In this document: positions 38,629 to 50,106 of the stretch, piece by piece
How the letters are laid out: every line of letters starts with the position of its first letter
How positions within the stretch are numbered: the stretch's first letter is position 1
Origin: Struthidea cinerea
Taxonomy: Eukaryota > Chordata > Aves > Passeriformes > Corcoracidae
NCBI GenBank assembly: GCA_013397865.1
Contig: VZTI01004088.1
Location: 4,168,322-4,232,321, forward strand
Direction: 5' to 3'
Length of the DNA: 64,000 bases
Notes under the pieces: model-generated
What the model saw: the letters and a program-made list of their open reading frames with translations, nothing else
Told to the model about the DNA's origin: nothing
The model's database searches: none
Translations under genes and position numbers: made by a program

Positions 38629-38695
38629 CAGAATATAATAATATATTAATGTATGTATAATATAGTATATAATACAGTAATATAATAATGTACAC
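38629..38695. repeat. AT-rich low-complexity tract
   Basis: Irregular TAATATA-type repeats upstream of the BDKRB1 coding exon. Several TATA-like strings occur here, but in such sequence they are not evidence of a promoter. Confidence 0.8.
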
Positions 38696-39074
38696 AGCAT
38701 GGTAAATAAGAGTAAGAGAAAGGGCAGGGAAGGATGAAAAGCTGGCTTTGTGTCACCAGTGTGACTCCCGCTACTCTCAGGGAGATGGAATTCTCCCATA
38801 TCTGTGTCTGTCATCAGTCTGGACAAGACATACAGAACCACTTATTCTGATTTGTCACCTTCCTTCCTCTGTGCCACTTTAAACAATGGAAGCAAGGAGA
38901 GGAAACTTCATAGGATGTAGAGGAAGTTCTATCCTTGCTAATACCGGGAACATTTCTCACCATTGCACATATCAAGTATGGAGTGATCTAGCCTATATTA
39001 ATCAGAAAGGACTATTAAAGAATGTGCAGTACTTAAATGTTAATTATACCACTCATGGGAGGCAATTTTTGCAT

Positions 39075-39149
39075 TTTTGTGCTTCTTTTTTGCAGTCATT
39101 TTCTCTCATTTCAAAGACGTCTTCGGTTCACTTCAGAGTTTTTTTAAAA
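39075..39149 (+). other. BDKRB1: Splice acceptor and 5' UTR of the BDKRB1 coding exon
   Basis: A pyrimidine tract ending CTTCTTTTTTGCAG (AG at 39094-39095) gives an exon start at 39096, leaving 54 bases of 5' UTR before the ATG. A second possible acceptor, CACTTCAG, ends at 39137. Either leaves the same start codon. Confidence 0.65.
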
Positions 39150-40235
39150 ATGACTGAAACTCCTATACTGGATATTCCCTCCTCAAACCAGAGTGAAAAC
39201 CAGAGCAACTCAACTGTTTGCCCAGACTTGGACAACTGGTGGGACATCGTGTACTATATAGTTCCCAAGTACATCAACACTGTCTGTGTCATTGGTATAC
39301 TTGGAAATGTATTTGTTCTCTTCATTTATTCACTGCACAAGGGCCCCCTGAAGATAGCAGAAATCTACCTTATGAACCTAGCTGTTGCTGATCTTATCTT
39401 CCTCATGTGGCTCCCTTTCTGGGCAGAGAACATCAATAATGAGTTTAACTGGCCGTTTGGCAGTTTCCTGTGCCGCAGCATCAGCGCGTCCATCATCTTG
39501 AACATGTACACCAGCATCTACTTGCTCGTGGCCGTCAGCGTGGATCGCTATTTGACTTTTGTCCATACCTTGAACCACAGAGAGATGTGGAGCAAAACTA
39601 TGACCAGAGTGATCTGCTTGCTTATTTGGTTCTTTTGCATTCTTCTCAGCATCCCAGCTTTCACGTTCCGGACTGTGAAAGACTTTCCCCAGTGGAATAT
39701 TTCAGCGTGCGTTTTGGACTTCCCCAGCCCATCGTGGGAAACAGCTGAAAACCTGGTACGTAACATAGTGGGGTTTCTGTTGCCATCCACAGCAATCATC
39801 TTCCTGAATTTCTCCACCATTAGGTCCCTACGAAAAACAGCAAGAGAACGAAGAGCGCTCAGAGCAAAGGGTTGCAAGAGGCACAAAGGCACAAAGGCAA
39901 CCAGGCTGATCTTCACCGTGGTACTGATGTTTCTTTTCTGCTGGACTCCTCACCATTTTTTTGTATTCCTTGCTACGTTATACCATAAAAATGTGATCAA
40001 AGGCTGCTTCTGGGGGGAACTGATCAACTTTGGGGAGCAGTTTGCTTTTACACTGGCTACCACCAACAGCTGCATTAACCCCATGATTTACGTCTTTGTT
40101 GGGAAATACTTCAGGCAAAAGGCTTTAGAAGTTTTTTCACAGTTTATTCCCTGTGGATTCCCTTTGAGATGGGTATCTTTCAAAGAAATGTCTTCGAATT
40201 TCAACGTGTTTCCAGTCAAGAGTAGTTTAACATAA
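39150..40235 (+). CDS. BDKRB1: B1 bradykinin receptor
   Basis: Class A GPCR of the kinin family; mammalian B1 is inducible by inflammation and prefers des-Arg kinins. The 361 residues compare with 353 in human. Seen here: sequons N13, N17 and N20, seven membrane segments, the Cys108-Cys187 disulfide plus Cys24/Cys286, N53 (TM1), D81 (TM2), DRY at 132-134, CWTP at 264-267, NPMIY at 310-314, and tail Cys335. WAENINNEFNWPFG and GCFW in ECL3 are B1-type signatures. The start has A at -3 and follows the acceptor; the frame is also open 88 codons upstream, but that stretch contains the splice site and has no homology. Oddity: human Asn114, Lys118, Glu273 and Asp291, implicated in ligand recognition, are Ser112, Ile116, Ala275 and Asn293 here. 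The gene lies 8.9 kb downstream of BDKRB2 in the same direction, as in mammals. Confidence 0.95.
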   Translation: MTETPILDIPSSNQSENQSNSTVCPDLDNWWDIVYYIVPKYINTVCVIGILGNVFVLFIYSLHKGPLKIAEIYLMNLAVADLIFLMWLPFWAENINNEFNWPFGSFLCRSISASIILNMYTSIYLLVAVSVDRYLTFVHTLNHREMWSKTMTRVICLLIWFFCILLSIPAFTFRTVKDFPQWNISACVLDFPSPSWETAENLVRNIVGFLLPSTAIIFLNFSTIRSLRKTARERRALRAKGCKRHKGTKATRLIFTVVLMFLFCWTPHHFFVFLATLYHKNVIKGCFWGELINFGEQFAFTLATTNSCINPMIYVFVGKYFRQKALEVFSQFIPCGFPLRWVSFKEMSSNFNVFPVKSSLT

Positions 40236-41095
40236 TGGTTCTCAGTTCCATCTTCATTGATATTACAACTTATTTTATGCCATTGCAAATGGCATTAAAA
40301 ATTAATATGAAATGCACTGATCTGGCCCTCACAGACAAAGCTAATTATCTATTAAAGTAAATCACTTGATTGATTGCTTATTTGTTCTCAGGTTTGCTTT
40401 TCTATTTCTGTGTTATCCATCCAAATGCATAGCATGTGACACCAGAATTTTATACTAAATGATCTAATCTGTCTTACCCATTAACAGTAGCTTGAAAGAA
40501 AAACTATTTTACAAAATACCAGAAACCTGATTTCTTTGCAGGAAGCCATAAGCTGCCTGAATGTTTTGAAGCCATAAGCTGCCTGAATATTTTGCAGCAT
40601 TGTATCTGTGATGACAGCTACTATACCACCTATAACACTATTCATAAAATTGCAACAGGTATTACAGAGCAAATATGAGCTTAATCTTTGGCTGATAGAT
40701 GCATTTGAGCAGGTATAGAATAACTGGTTATTTTGAACAAGATTTTAACTGGTTTGTATTTTCACAGTAAGATATTGAAAACTTTAAAATTTTTTGTGCA
40801 TTTCAATTATATGCAGTGCACAACTATTGTACAAGATGATGTAACACAAAGAAAGTGTACATAAATAGTAAAAAAAGCACAGTAACGCAGTAGCCGCCTC
40901 AAAACCTGACTTATGTTGATCCAGTAAAATATTATAAAATTGCTCATCAAGTACTGTATAGAGTCTTTTTATTTTTTATATGTGAAAATATCCATGATGG
41001 CTATTGACACTATATTATTTTGAGGCAAATCCTTAGATATGTATTTATATTTTTATGAATCAAAATTAATAAACTTCATAACATCTTATTTTACT
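40236..41095 (+). other. BDKRB1: Probable 3' UTR of BDKRB1 with poly(A) signal
   Basis: A/T-rich sequence after the stop. A canonical AATAAA is at 41068-41073, about 835 bases after the stop codon, which is the best candidate end of the transcript. ATTAAA occurs earlier, near 40292. Several ATTTA-type elements are present, but their significance is uncertain. Confidence 0.55.
40542..40593. repeat. 26-bp tandem duplication in the BDKRB1 3' UTR
   Basis: The unit 40542-40567 is repeated at 40568-40593 with one substitution (AATG versus AATA). It probably arose by slippage or a small local duplication. Confidence 0.9.
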
Positions 41096-41887
41096 TCATA
41101 GGCTTGTTCTTTCTTATATTTATTCTTATATTTTGATTTTTTTCTGCTGTTCCTTTGGGGAAGAGCAAATACATAGTCCTGTGATTAAAAATCCTTGTTG
41201 CTACCAGAGAACAAACTCTGGGAGTAGAAGAAAGCTTCTTTTCTGTCACAGCCACAATGGCAGAGTAAATGTAAAGCAACTGATATCTGTTTCCATAACT
41301 CTAAAATGATGTGTATGTACAGACATGGAAGAAGATAGTGCAGCCTGTTCAGCCAGAAAGATATTGATGCAGAAGGGAGAATACAGACACATCGTTTGTA
41401 TAAAAAGTCATTTAACTACTCATTGTAAAGCCTGTTCAGTCTTGTACTCGCTGTAACAGCACTGCATTTTCTGGGGTTCTTTTTAGTGTTTCCATTTTGA
41501 ATATGTAATTAATCTCTTATTTGATTATAGAAATCTGTCTGTTCAACTTCATTGCAATAAGATTAGTGTTAATTTTTAGTGGTTTTCTCAAACTTTTTGA
41601 ATCTGAACAGTGGAAGCCTTTTGAAGACTTAAAAGCCTATCTTCCTGCAAAGATGGTTTAAGAATTAAGGGTGGATTAAGGGATCAGGGAGGAAGAATCT
41701 CTCATAGATTTACTGCTTCCACTCCCTCTGTGACAGATGTTTTTAAAATAAATATCAGGCTTAGACACCAGTAGTAACAACAGCATGTGAAGTCCCCTGA
41801 CTCATCTGAAATCAAATTCCTAATTCCCATCTATTGTAAACTGTTGAAAACTGCATCTATTTAATACATCCCCAGCTGAACCTTTAA
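41096..41887. other. Non-coding, nothing recognised
   Basis: AT-rich sequence downstream of the BDKRB1 poly(A) signal. Confidence 0.45.
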
Positions 41888-42085
41888 TTCAAAAAACTTC
41901 CAAGATATTTACTGGAAAAGAAGGAGAGAAGAGGAGAGGAGAGGAGAGGAGAGGAGAGGAGAGGAGAGAANNNNNNNNNNNNNNNNNNNNNNNNNNNNNN
42001 NNNNNNNNNNNNNNNNNTTCAAAAAAATAACAAGATATTTAATTGAAAAGAAGGAGAGGAGAGGAGAGGAGAGGAGAGGAGAGGA
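41888..42085. repeat. (GAGGA)n microsatellite interrupted by an assembly gap
   Basis: A purine repeat of GAGGA units occupies about 41921-41970, stops at a 47-N gap (41971-42017), and resumes at about 42051-42085. Each block is preceded by a similar roughly 33-base leader (TTCAAAAAA...AAGATATTTA...GAAAAG, 41888 and 42018) differing at several positions. The leader-plus-repeat unit is therefore duplicated around the gap. Confidence 0.92.
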
Positions 42086-42469
42086 TGCAGAAAGAGAAGT
42101 TCTATCTTCCCACTACGGATGAGGACCTTAAAAGGGAAAAATATCTTGTCTCATCTGACTAACACTTGTCCATGTTATGCAATGTACACAAATAAAGCAA
42201 AAAACACTTCTTGAGTGTGGTGACATATTTAAGCTATGATAGAATAAATTGAAAATCAGTATGAAATCTGAATTTAATGAAAAACCTCCTGAGCAAGTCA
42301 CAAGGGCTTTTATGAAAGTGCTGCTTCTTTTACAATTGCACAACTCTCAGGCAAAACATCTGTAGTTTAAACACTGCTTTAAACCACTTAACAGGGTCTT
42401 GCAAATCAATGGATTTACTCTGCCGTATGAATGTATGCAAATGTATGCATTTCTGACTGTATGTTAGGG
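42086..42469. other. Non-coding, nothing recognised
   Basis: AT-rich sequence between the microsatellite and the retroelement fragment. Confidence 0.45.
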
Positions 42470-43526
42470 CTCATTAGTGGCCACTTTTTGCTGTGGTGCT
42501 GTGCTGTTCTCCTCACTGACTTGTGCCTGGGAAGATTCTGGTGATAGCCATGGTGATGTTCCTGGTGGCCAGGGCATTGCTGCTGTTTCTGTGCCGCTGT
42601 ACTCGACCGGCTGGAACGCCAGTGGGAACTTGGGTTGAAGGGATGTGGACGAGTCCGTGATGGAGCAGAGATCCACCTGCAGCCCATGGAGGACCCCAGG
42701 CTGGAGCAGGTGGATGCCTGAAGGAGAATGCGATGTGGCCTTGTGAGAATCCTCTGCTGGAGTAGGTTTTATAGCAGGACCTATGACCTCATGAGGGACC
42801 CACACTGGAGCAGTTCATGAAAAACTGCAGCCCCTGAAAAGGTCCCACACTGGAGAAATTCAAGGAGGACTGTCTCCTGTGGGTGGGAACCGCTGCTGGA
42901 GCAGGGGAAGAAGAGATTCCCTTCCAGCCCATGGTGAAGACCATGGTGAAGCAGTGTGCCTCTGCAGTCCATGGAGGAGGACAATGATGTAGACTATATT
43001 AATGATGAACTTCAGGAGGAACCCCTTGTTGCAGCCAGGCTGGGGACAAGGGGAGGAGTTCGCTGCAATGTTAAACCAGATAATCTGGCCTGAAAGGGGC
43101 CAGGGGTGGAGATTGTAATGGATGTGCCTTTAAATTGTTGTAAGCCGTGATTTGAGTTGCATATTATAGGAATTAGTGCAGCAGAAACCACCCAAATCCA
43201 TGGAGGAGAAGCCTTACAAGGAAGTTTAAGTGCATCAGTGACCAGACCTGAGCTGGCTTTGGTGCCCAGTAACTCCAAGAAACGCAACAACACTCCTGTC
43301 CTGAGTGACCCCCAGAAGAGATGGAGCATAAAGTCATGGACTAAACGAACTCGAAGGACATTTCGTAAACATTTGTGGACATTTTATGAGTATTTTGTAG
43401 GGGTCATCCATTGAGTAAAGAAATTACTTCTGTGTATTATGTCAAGGGATGGGAAGAAGCGTGGTGGTTAATGAAGTCGTATCGAATAGTGTGAGACCTG
43501 GGCATGTTACGGAATAAGGGGTGGAA
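42470..43526 (+). mobile_element. 3' internal part of an avian ERVL-like element
   Basis: GC-richer sequence resembles a well-known repeated avian segment lying upstream of ERVL-type LTRs. It includes degenerate sub-repeats built on the phrase CACTGGAGCAG (about 42690-42910). A purine-rich stretch (AATAAGGGGTGGAA, about 43513-43526) stands immediately before the LTR, as a polypurine tract should. No intact gag, pol or env frame remains. The 5' LTR and most of the interior are missing, so this is a truncated provirus. The left edge is approximate. Confidence 0.6.
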
Positions 43527-44134
43527 TGTGCTGGTTTGGGCTGGAGTAGAATTAATTCTCTTCACAGTGGCTGGCACAGGGCTGTGTTTTGGATTTGTGC
43601 TGAACACAGGGTTGATAATATAGATATGTTTTTGTTGTTGCTGAGCAGGGTTTACACAGAGCCAAGGCCTTTTCTGCTTTCCATGCTGCCACACTGGTGA
43701 GGAGACTGGGGGTGCACGGGAGGTTGGGAGGAGACACAGCCAGGACAGGTGACCCAAACTGACCAAAGGGATATTCCAGACCGTATGGCATCATGCTCGG
43801 TATATAAAGTGGGTGAAAGAAGGAAGAAGAAGGAGGAAGAAGGAGAGGACATTTGGAGTGATGGCATTTGCTTTCCAAGTCACCGTTACATGTGATGGGG
43901 CTCTGCTCTCCTGGAGATGGCTGAACACCTGCCTGTCCATGGGAAGCAGTGAATTAATTCCTTGTTTTGCTCTGTTTGTGTGTGTGGCTTTTGCTTTCCC
44001 TATTAAACTGTCTTTATCTCAACACATGAGTTTTCCAGCTTTGACCCTTTCTATTCTCTCCCAGATCCCTCTGGTGGGGGAATGAGCAAGTGGCTGAGTG
44101 GGGCTTGGCAGCTGACTGGGGTTAAATCTTTACA
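43527..44134 (+). mobile_element. ERVL-type 3' LTR, + orientation
   Basis: It begins TGTGCTGGTTT and ends near a GGGGTTAAA...ACA edge, about 608 bp, matching the abundant bird ERVL LTR pattern. Inside are a TATA box (TATATAAAG, 43801-43809), a purine-rich leader (43812-43855), a segment reading CTGGAGATGGCTGAACACC, and a poly(A) signal ATTAAA (44002-44007) followed by CTGTCTTTATCTCAAC. The promoter and poly(A) order gives the + orientation. Confidence 0.85.
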
Positions 44135-47075
44135 AACATGACCCAGGAGTGTCTTGTTTCTCTCTTGTTTCAGAAAAAAAAGGCTGTTTCTGCCTTGAAG
44201 GCGTACATGAAAGTAGGGAATGAACTTGAATTGCAGCAAGTGAAGTTCAGAACATTAATAAAAACCTCCTGGTAAAGCCAGTGACAGGCTGCCTTGGAGA
44301 GAATCCAGCATGGCAGCAATGGGACCCTCCGAGCCCACTTTAGACAGCCATTGTTGGGGAAAATATCAACACAGTTGGTTCTGTCCCAGCACAGGGGAGC
44401 ATATTTTATGGTGTGCACCCCTCCACTGACTCCTTCTCTTGTGGTCATTAAACAAAGTTTCCTTACTTGCCCTTTCAGGGCTCTTGACCGATCACCTCTC
44501 AATCAGTACTGACATGTCAGCTCTGGTAGCCAGACCAATACTGCAAGGCTCCACTGCCCATGGGTTGTTCTTTTGAATAAGCATCATTTTTACCTTCTCT
44601 CATGTTACTTTTCACACTCCTGATCAACATTGTCAAGCATTAATCATTAAAAAACTTCTCTGCTGCAAAACTAATCTTTTATAGGTGAGATCCCTGCACC
44701 TTAAGAGCTTGCAAGTGTAATTTAACCTGCTCTCCTCATCTGACTATACTGAATTTATATTTTATTATTAATTTGTCTGGGACAGGGACGACCTTTCTGT
44801 TATTTGTTCAGGCCATCCTTAATGCCCACCCTGGTCTCAGTTTATCATACAGCCCCCCATGTACTAATGCAATAAAAGTGACATTTAGGATTCACTGAAA
44901 CACACCTCAAGGAATAATACAGCCTGGACTTACATTTGTAATATCAAAACATTTTGACAAGCCATTTCAACATTAAAAACTCTAACTGTAATTATAGACA
45001 GTTCTCATATCAGACAACGTTCACCTGTAACAACAAAAAATGCCACCAAACCCAGCTGATCAATTTCTAAACTGAAAATAGAAGAAAATATATTGATCAC
45101 TAAAAATAAAGACATAACCATTTTCAGAGATCTGTAGCCACATGGACTTCCAACCTGCCAGGAGTCATCTTCCTGGGAAGAGAGCTGTTTGTCATCCCTG
45201 TCAAATCATACCACATCAAGTAAAAATGTTGAGTCTTGGATGGAAAAAAGCAATTTTCTCACAGGTCAGATGTACTGCAGCTTTCAGCAGCCAGCTCCTC
45301 GCAGAGGTGCTTAAACCTCTGCACTGTGGTGCCTGTGACAGAGTTTCACAGGAGACCTGGTCACAGAGCAACAGGACCCACTTCACTGCCCATGGGTCAA
45401 GGGCAGAGGGTGTCAAAGAGACTGCTCATCCATTGTCCCCGTGAGGTCTTGGTGCATTCCCAGCAGCAGGACAGGAACAAGTGACAAAAGCTGCACCACG
45501 GTGGCAGGACCAGAATCATACTGGGGAAATGGTTGGAGTTAAATGGAGAACAGAGAAATATCTGATTGGAGACTAGGAGTCAAGAATCAGAAGAAAAGGC
45601 TGAGGGTAGATAAGAAATAACCCTCCAGTGCCTCTGTCAGCATCTCCTTAAAGCCGGAATGTGGGGACAGGCAGGAAGGTCACAGTGACCAAAAGAAAAC
45701 ATTGAGGGAGGAGGTGACAGGGACTGGCTGGACCAGGGGACAACAAAGTGCATATGAAAGGGAAATGACTTTGACAATGAACTGGAACAGAGTTGGGACT
45801 TGATGTCAAGGAGGTCAGACCAAAGTGCAAAAAATGGGAAGAAGCAGCAGGTATCTCAGGATGGGACTTGGAATATTGTGTTCCCTTAAAAAAAGACCCT
45901 GTCAAGACTGAAAACACTAAAAGAAGTTAAAGAAATTTGAGTTTACTAAATCCAAGGAAATATTTGACCTAAGACTGTCCCAGGAATCTCAGTGTGGTCT
46001 CCTTCATGGTATGAGTTATAACACAGTCTTATGGTCTTATGACTAAGCTTTGAATTTCCAACACTGCAATTTATCCAATTCTGATTTAGTCTTGGGTCAC
46101 TCTGCCTTATGTGGGAGAGGAATACACTTACGTAAACCAAACAATACCCTCAAGAAACTAAATCATCCATACTACATATTAAATAAAAACAATGGTATTG
46201 ATAACACACATCCTGCCTTGAATTTTACACAAAGAAATCTTTGAGACAGCATGTAATTAAACTGAAAATTTATTTCAGTAAGATTATATAGGCAGAAATG
46301 AGTCTAATAATCACATTTGATCATAACCAAAAAGATTAGAAGACAGTAAAATGAGAGAAAATAGGGAGAATATTGCCATCAGCACAAATGTAGGAAGAAA
46401 CATCCCCCTTTCCTTGTAGCACAGTAGGACTCCTGACAAACAGTAGACACCACTTTTGGTCACTGGAAAGGAGTTGTCACACCACCTTCACCACAGAAGA
46501 GCAGGGCAGGGCTTTGGGTCTGTTGGGAGGGCAGACAAAGAGAAAAACTGGAGTTTCAAAAGAAATCCTACTCTGGCAGCTCAAAGAACAGATGGCAGCA
46601 CACATCCCGGGACAGGACCATGCAAGAGCATTTTGGCTTGGGTTTGTTCTTTCTTTTTTGTAAGGGCATTTTAAACTCTCATGCAAAACAAGCCCAACTG
46701 AATAAGACAGTTTATTTTAGTATTTTAGCTGTTTTTTTCCTTTGAGTTTTCAGTAGTTGCTGTTCATTGCCAAGATTTTACTTCACACATGACTCAGAGT
46801 AAAATCCTGGGTATCTTTCCCAGCCTACTGGGCTCAATGAGGAACCTGCTCCCTCTTTCCTCAGCCCCAAACTACACAGAGCCCTTCCAATCAGTATGTT
46901 TATCCCTGGTGGAGAATGGCCCATTTGAATTCTCCAAAGGACACTGCACTGCAAATACCCATCACAGTGAGCAAGAGAAAATGCTAGCAAAGCTCACTCT
47001 TGAGTTTCAGCTTGGTCAGTGAGCACGGCTTGAACAGATCCCTTTGCCTCTCAAGCTCAATACATGGGCAGCAAT
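44135..47075. other. Non-coding, nothing recognised
   Basis: Mixed-composition sequence with no supportable gene. Patches at 45140-45480 and 46450-46650 are somewhat GC-richer, with short overlapping frames on both strands and no recognisable protein. Confidence 0.4.
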
Positions 47076-47080
47076 GCATC

Positions 47081-47442
47081 TGTCCTGATTTTGGCTGGGA
47101 TAGAGTTAGTTTTCTTCTCAGCAGCTGGCACAGCTCTGTGTTTAGCATTAAGAATAGTATTGATTTCAAGTTGAATGCAGACAGGGGACAGGCTGGGCAT
47201 TGGTCAATGAGTTGTGAGCAACCTATTGTGCATCATTTGTTTTTCTTGGGGTTTATTTCTCTCTCTCTCCCCTTTCCATTACTGTTGTTGTTATTATTAT
47301 TCATATTATTGTATTTTACTTTGCTTCAATTATCAAACTGTTTTTGTCTCAGCCCACGAGTTTTATCTTTTCTTTCTGGATTGTCCTCCCCCTCACACTG
47401 TCAATGGAGTGTCTAGTTGCCTGCTGGGATTAAACTGCAATA
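47081..47442 (+). mobile_element. Solo ERVL-type LTR with internal deletion, + orientation
   Basis: It begins TGTCCTGATTTTGGCTGGGA, the typical start of avian ERVL LTRs, and contains the characteristic ATT-rich microsatellite (about 47288-47320) and the CTGTTTTTGTCTCAGCCCACGAG block. It ends near GGGATTAAACTGCAATA. Flanks GCATC (47076-47080) and TCATC (47443-47447) fit a decayed 5-bp target duplication, the ERVL size. At 362 bp it is short: the middle, where the promoter TATA would be, is missing, and the usual ATTAAA is mutated. It is related to the LTR at 43527 but a different subfamily. Confidence 0.8.
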
Positions 47443-47447
47443 TCATC

Positions 47448-49985
47448 ATACTACTTTGTGTGAATAGTAAGAGGGAAGAAGCCTGCTTTAGCAGTGCTCG
47501 TCAGCTTCTGGCAAGAGAACTTTGTCCACACAGCCTACTTCGGCCATGGAATCGCCACAAATTCAGTAATCCTCTTGTGCTATGAAGCACTAGTCGTGGG
47601 GAGTTATTAAACGACATGACACAGGATGAATTCAGATCTTCCTAGTTCTCTGCATATGTGTGGCTGGTTGCAGTGCATTCTACAGGAAAACACATTAGGA
47701 AGAAAACATGAAGCAACTGCTGTAGAAAACCCTCTGCTGCCATCTTAGCCTTGTGCGCTTCAGGTTTGTTCCAGCAAAATCTTCACTGTCTGCTAGTGAT
47801 ATTTTCTTTCAGGAGCCAAGGCTTATTTTCCATTATCACTCTAATGTTTGTGATCATCTGCAGGGCCCTTTGCAGAAAGGAGAACAAACAGTCCAAATGC
47901 CGAAAAAACCTTTCAAATTGTCCCATTTTGGTGTATGGATAAATGTATGTACCATGCAGCTCTGGAACATAATGGAGTGAGAAATGCTCTTCAGCACTGG
48001 AAGGAGGATAAGTAGTGTCTTTGCACCAGACAGAGGGCTAGTCCTGAGCAGAGATAGTGGCCCTGAATGCCTATCATTATACCATAATAAAGTTATTATA
48101 ATTTTTTCAGAATCAAACAAATTACATCATCTTATAGTTAATAAGCAATAGTCTCTGTCTGTTTTTTTTTTCTGCTATGCTTTTTAGCTATTAAGCTTCT
48201 GATAAGAATATTTTTCGTGTGACAAAAGTGCTGGTGCACACTGTGGAAGTTATTGGGGGTGATGAGGATTTACCCAGGACAAATCATGAAGAGAAAGATC
48301 AGCCCCCAGTGATAACGTGAGACATTCAGTAAGCTCAGATTTGAAAAAGATAATCAAATTTTTTTAAAAAAAGGTCAATATACTATACTTTAATTTAAAA
48401 GCAGCTAAGACATTTTCAAAACATGAGAAACCCAAGAAAAGTTAAAGATCGGGCTGCCTATTCTGCAAAGCTTTAGTCAGTCTCTTATGAATCACAAGAA
48501 GCACTGAGCCCCTGAGCAAGGCCTCTTGCCAGCATTGCTCAACTCTTATCTGCTGGTTGCACGCCAGCTCTCCAGCATGGATGCCAGTAATTCATAAGGC
48601 AAATCACCCACAGCCAGAACACTGAATGTCTCTGACGCGGCAAGTGGTTGTCAGAGAATGGATGATGGTACATCTGATGGGGCTTAACACCCTGCAAATA
48701 CCCTTCTGTCTAAGGCAATACTGCAGACAAATAGTAATTTACTGAAATAACCAAAGTTATTTATGAGAAGGTGTTATCATATCTAGCATAATTTTGTCTC
48801 CTTCCTTGCCTCAGACATTTGGATGTGAAGGGCTGCAAAGCACCATTGGGTCAGCCAAATACAGTTTGCAGCTGTCAGAAAACTGTCAGCAAACCTTTTT
48901 CTTCCCATGGAGTGGGAGAAAAATGTTCTCCTTCATTTGGTAACAACTGCAGAGCTTGTAAATAAACCATCACTATCAGGTTATCATGGAAATGGTTATC
49001 CTTGCCCAGTTAAGAGAACAGGGAACTAATGATGGCAGAAGATTAATGCAACAAACTGATATGCAGGTGTATGGAACAAGGGGAACATACCATTTCTCAA
49101 TGGTATTAAAACCCCTTCAGCCAGCCATGGTTTGCTCTTCATGACTGGATCATAAAGGAGGGAGAGAAACAAATTCAAGCTAATGGGAAAATACTTAACA
49201 GAAGCAAGTTCCAGAAAGGAAAAAGTATTACTTTTCTAAAAGGACTCCTAGGTGTGCAGACTACTGAGACTTCACACATCCTGAACTTCAAGGCAATTCT
49301 CTGCTAAATTGTCACTGCAGATCAAGAGTAACATTCAGGTGCTCAGTGATGGGTTAAAGACACATTTTCCTTCACACGTGGCCCTGTTCAGACCAAGACT
49401 TGTTATCTTTCATAGGCCAATACACACACTTGGTAGCCCAAGGAGAGAAGACAGTGGTCTAACTACCAATTGCACATCCAGTATCTCAGCTCCCTAAAAC
49501 AGCAGTGCACCAGCTCCTGTGCCACCTTTACCTACTCAGCCCTTTGGCTTTCTGCAGCAGCTGTATTAGCCCTTCTCAGCTGCCCTTGAGTGGCTTTCAG
49601 CAGCAAGATTGTGCTCAAAAGTATTCCAATGACAAGGGCACAAGGGTTTTTTCTGAGAGACAGTTTCAGTTCTCCCTCCTTCCATAGCCTTTTTTTAAAT
49701 CAGCAGATGGGGTAGATGGGGCTATAATTGCAGCCTTGTAGGCTGCTCTAAACTCTGTGTGCAGACCTGGCTTTGCTCCTAAATATGCCAATAGCCACCC
49801 CAGAGGTGAGCCCTAGACCAAACCGTGTAGCCAAAAAGGTACTTTTGTTTTGAGGCTGCTGTGATCCACCCTGTACATAGCAGGGTCACTGCCACCAATA
49901 TGTGTCAGGTAATCACCAATATAGTGAGGCTTCCAAATTTCACAGGTGTCTTGATCTCTTGTGACATCTCAAAATAAAATACGTG
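47448..49985. other. Non-coding, nothing recognised
   Basis: AT-rich sequence with short chance frames only. Confidence 0.45.
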
Positions 49986-49988
49986 TAT

Positions 49989-50106
49989 GATCACAGAATC
50001 ATAGAATGTGCTGAGTTGGAAGGGACCCATCAGGGTCATCAAGTCCCACTCTGACCTTGAGCAGGATGCCCCAAGAATCACAGCATGTGTCTGAGGGCAT
50101 TGTCTG
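49989..50106 (-). mobile_element. CR1 LINE 3' end, minus strand
   Basis: The + strand reads GATCACAGAATCATAGAATG, the reverse complement of the CR1 terminal repeat. A TTGGAAGGGACCCATCAGG block and a GCCCCAAGAATCACA block follow, as in the CR1 3' UTR. It is 5'-truncated after about 118 bases. Confidence 0.85.

Noticed and set aside
38629..38695. TATA-like strings before BDKRB1
   Set aside because: They occur in a low-complexity AT tract where such strings are expected; no start-site or exon evidence.
38886..39149. In-frame 88-codon extension upstream of the BDKRB1 start
   Set aside because: It crosses a good splice acceptor (AG at 39094-39095), has no resemblance to kinin receptors, and would give a 449-residue protein against about 353 in human. 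Treated as intron plus 5' UTR.
42415..43878. Cluster of overlapping frames of 70-113 codons on both strands
   Set aside because: They lie within the ERVL-like interior and LTR and have no retroviral protein motifs; composition-driven.
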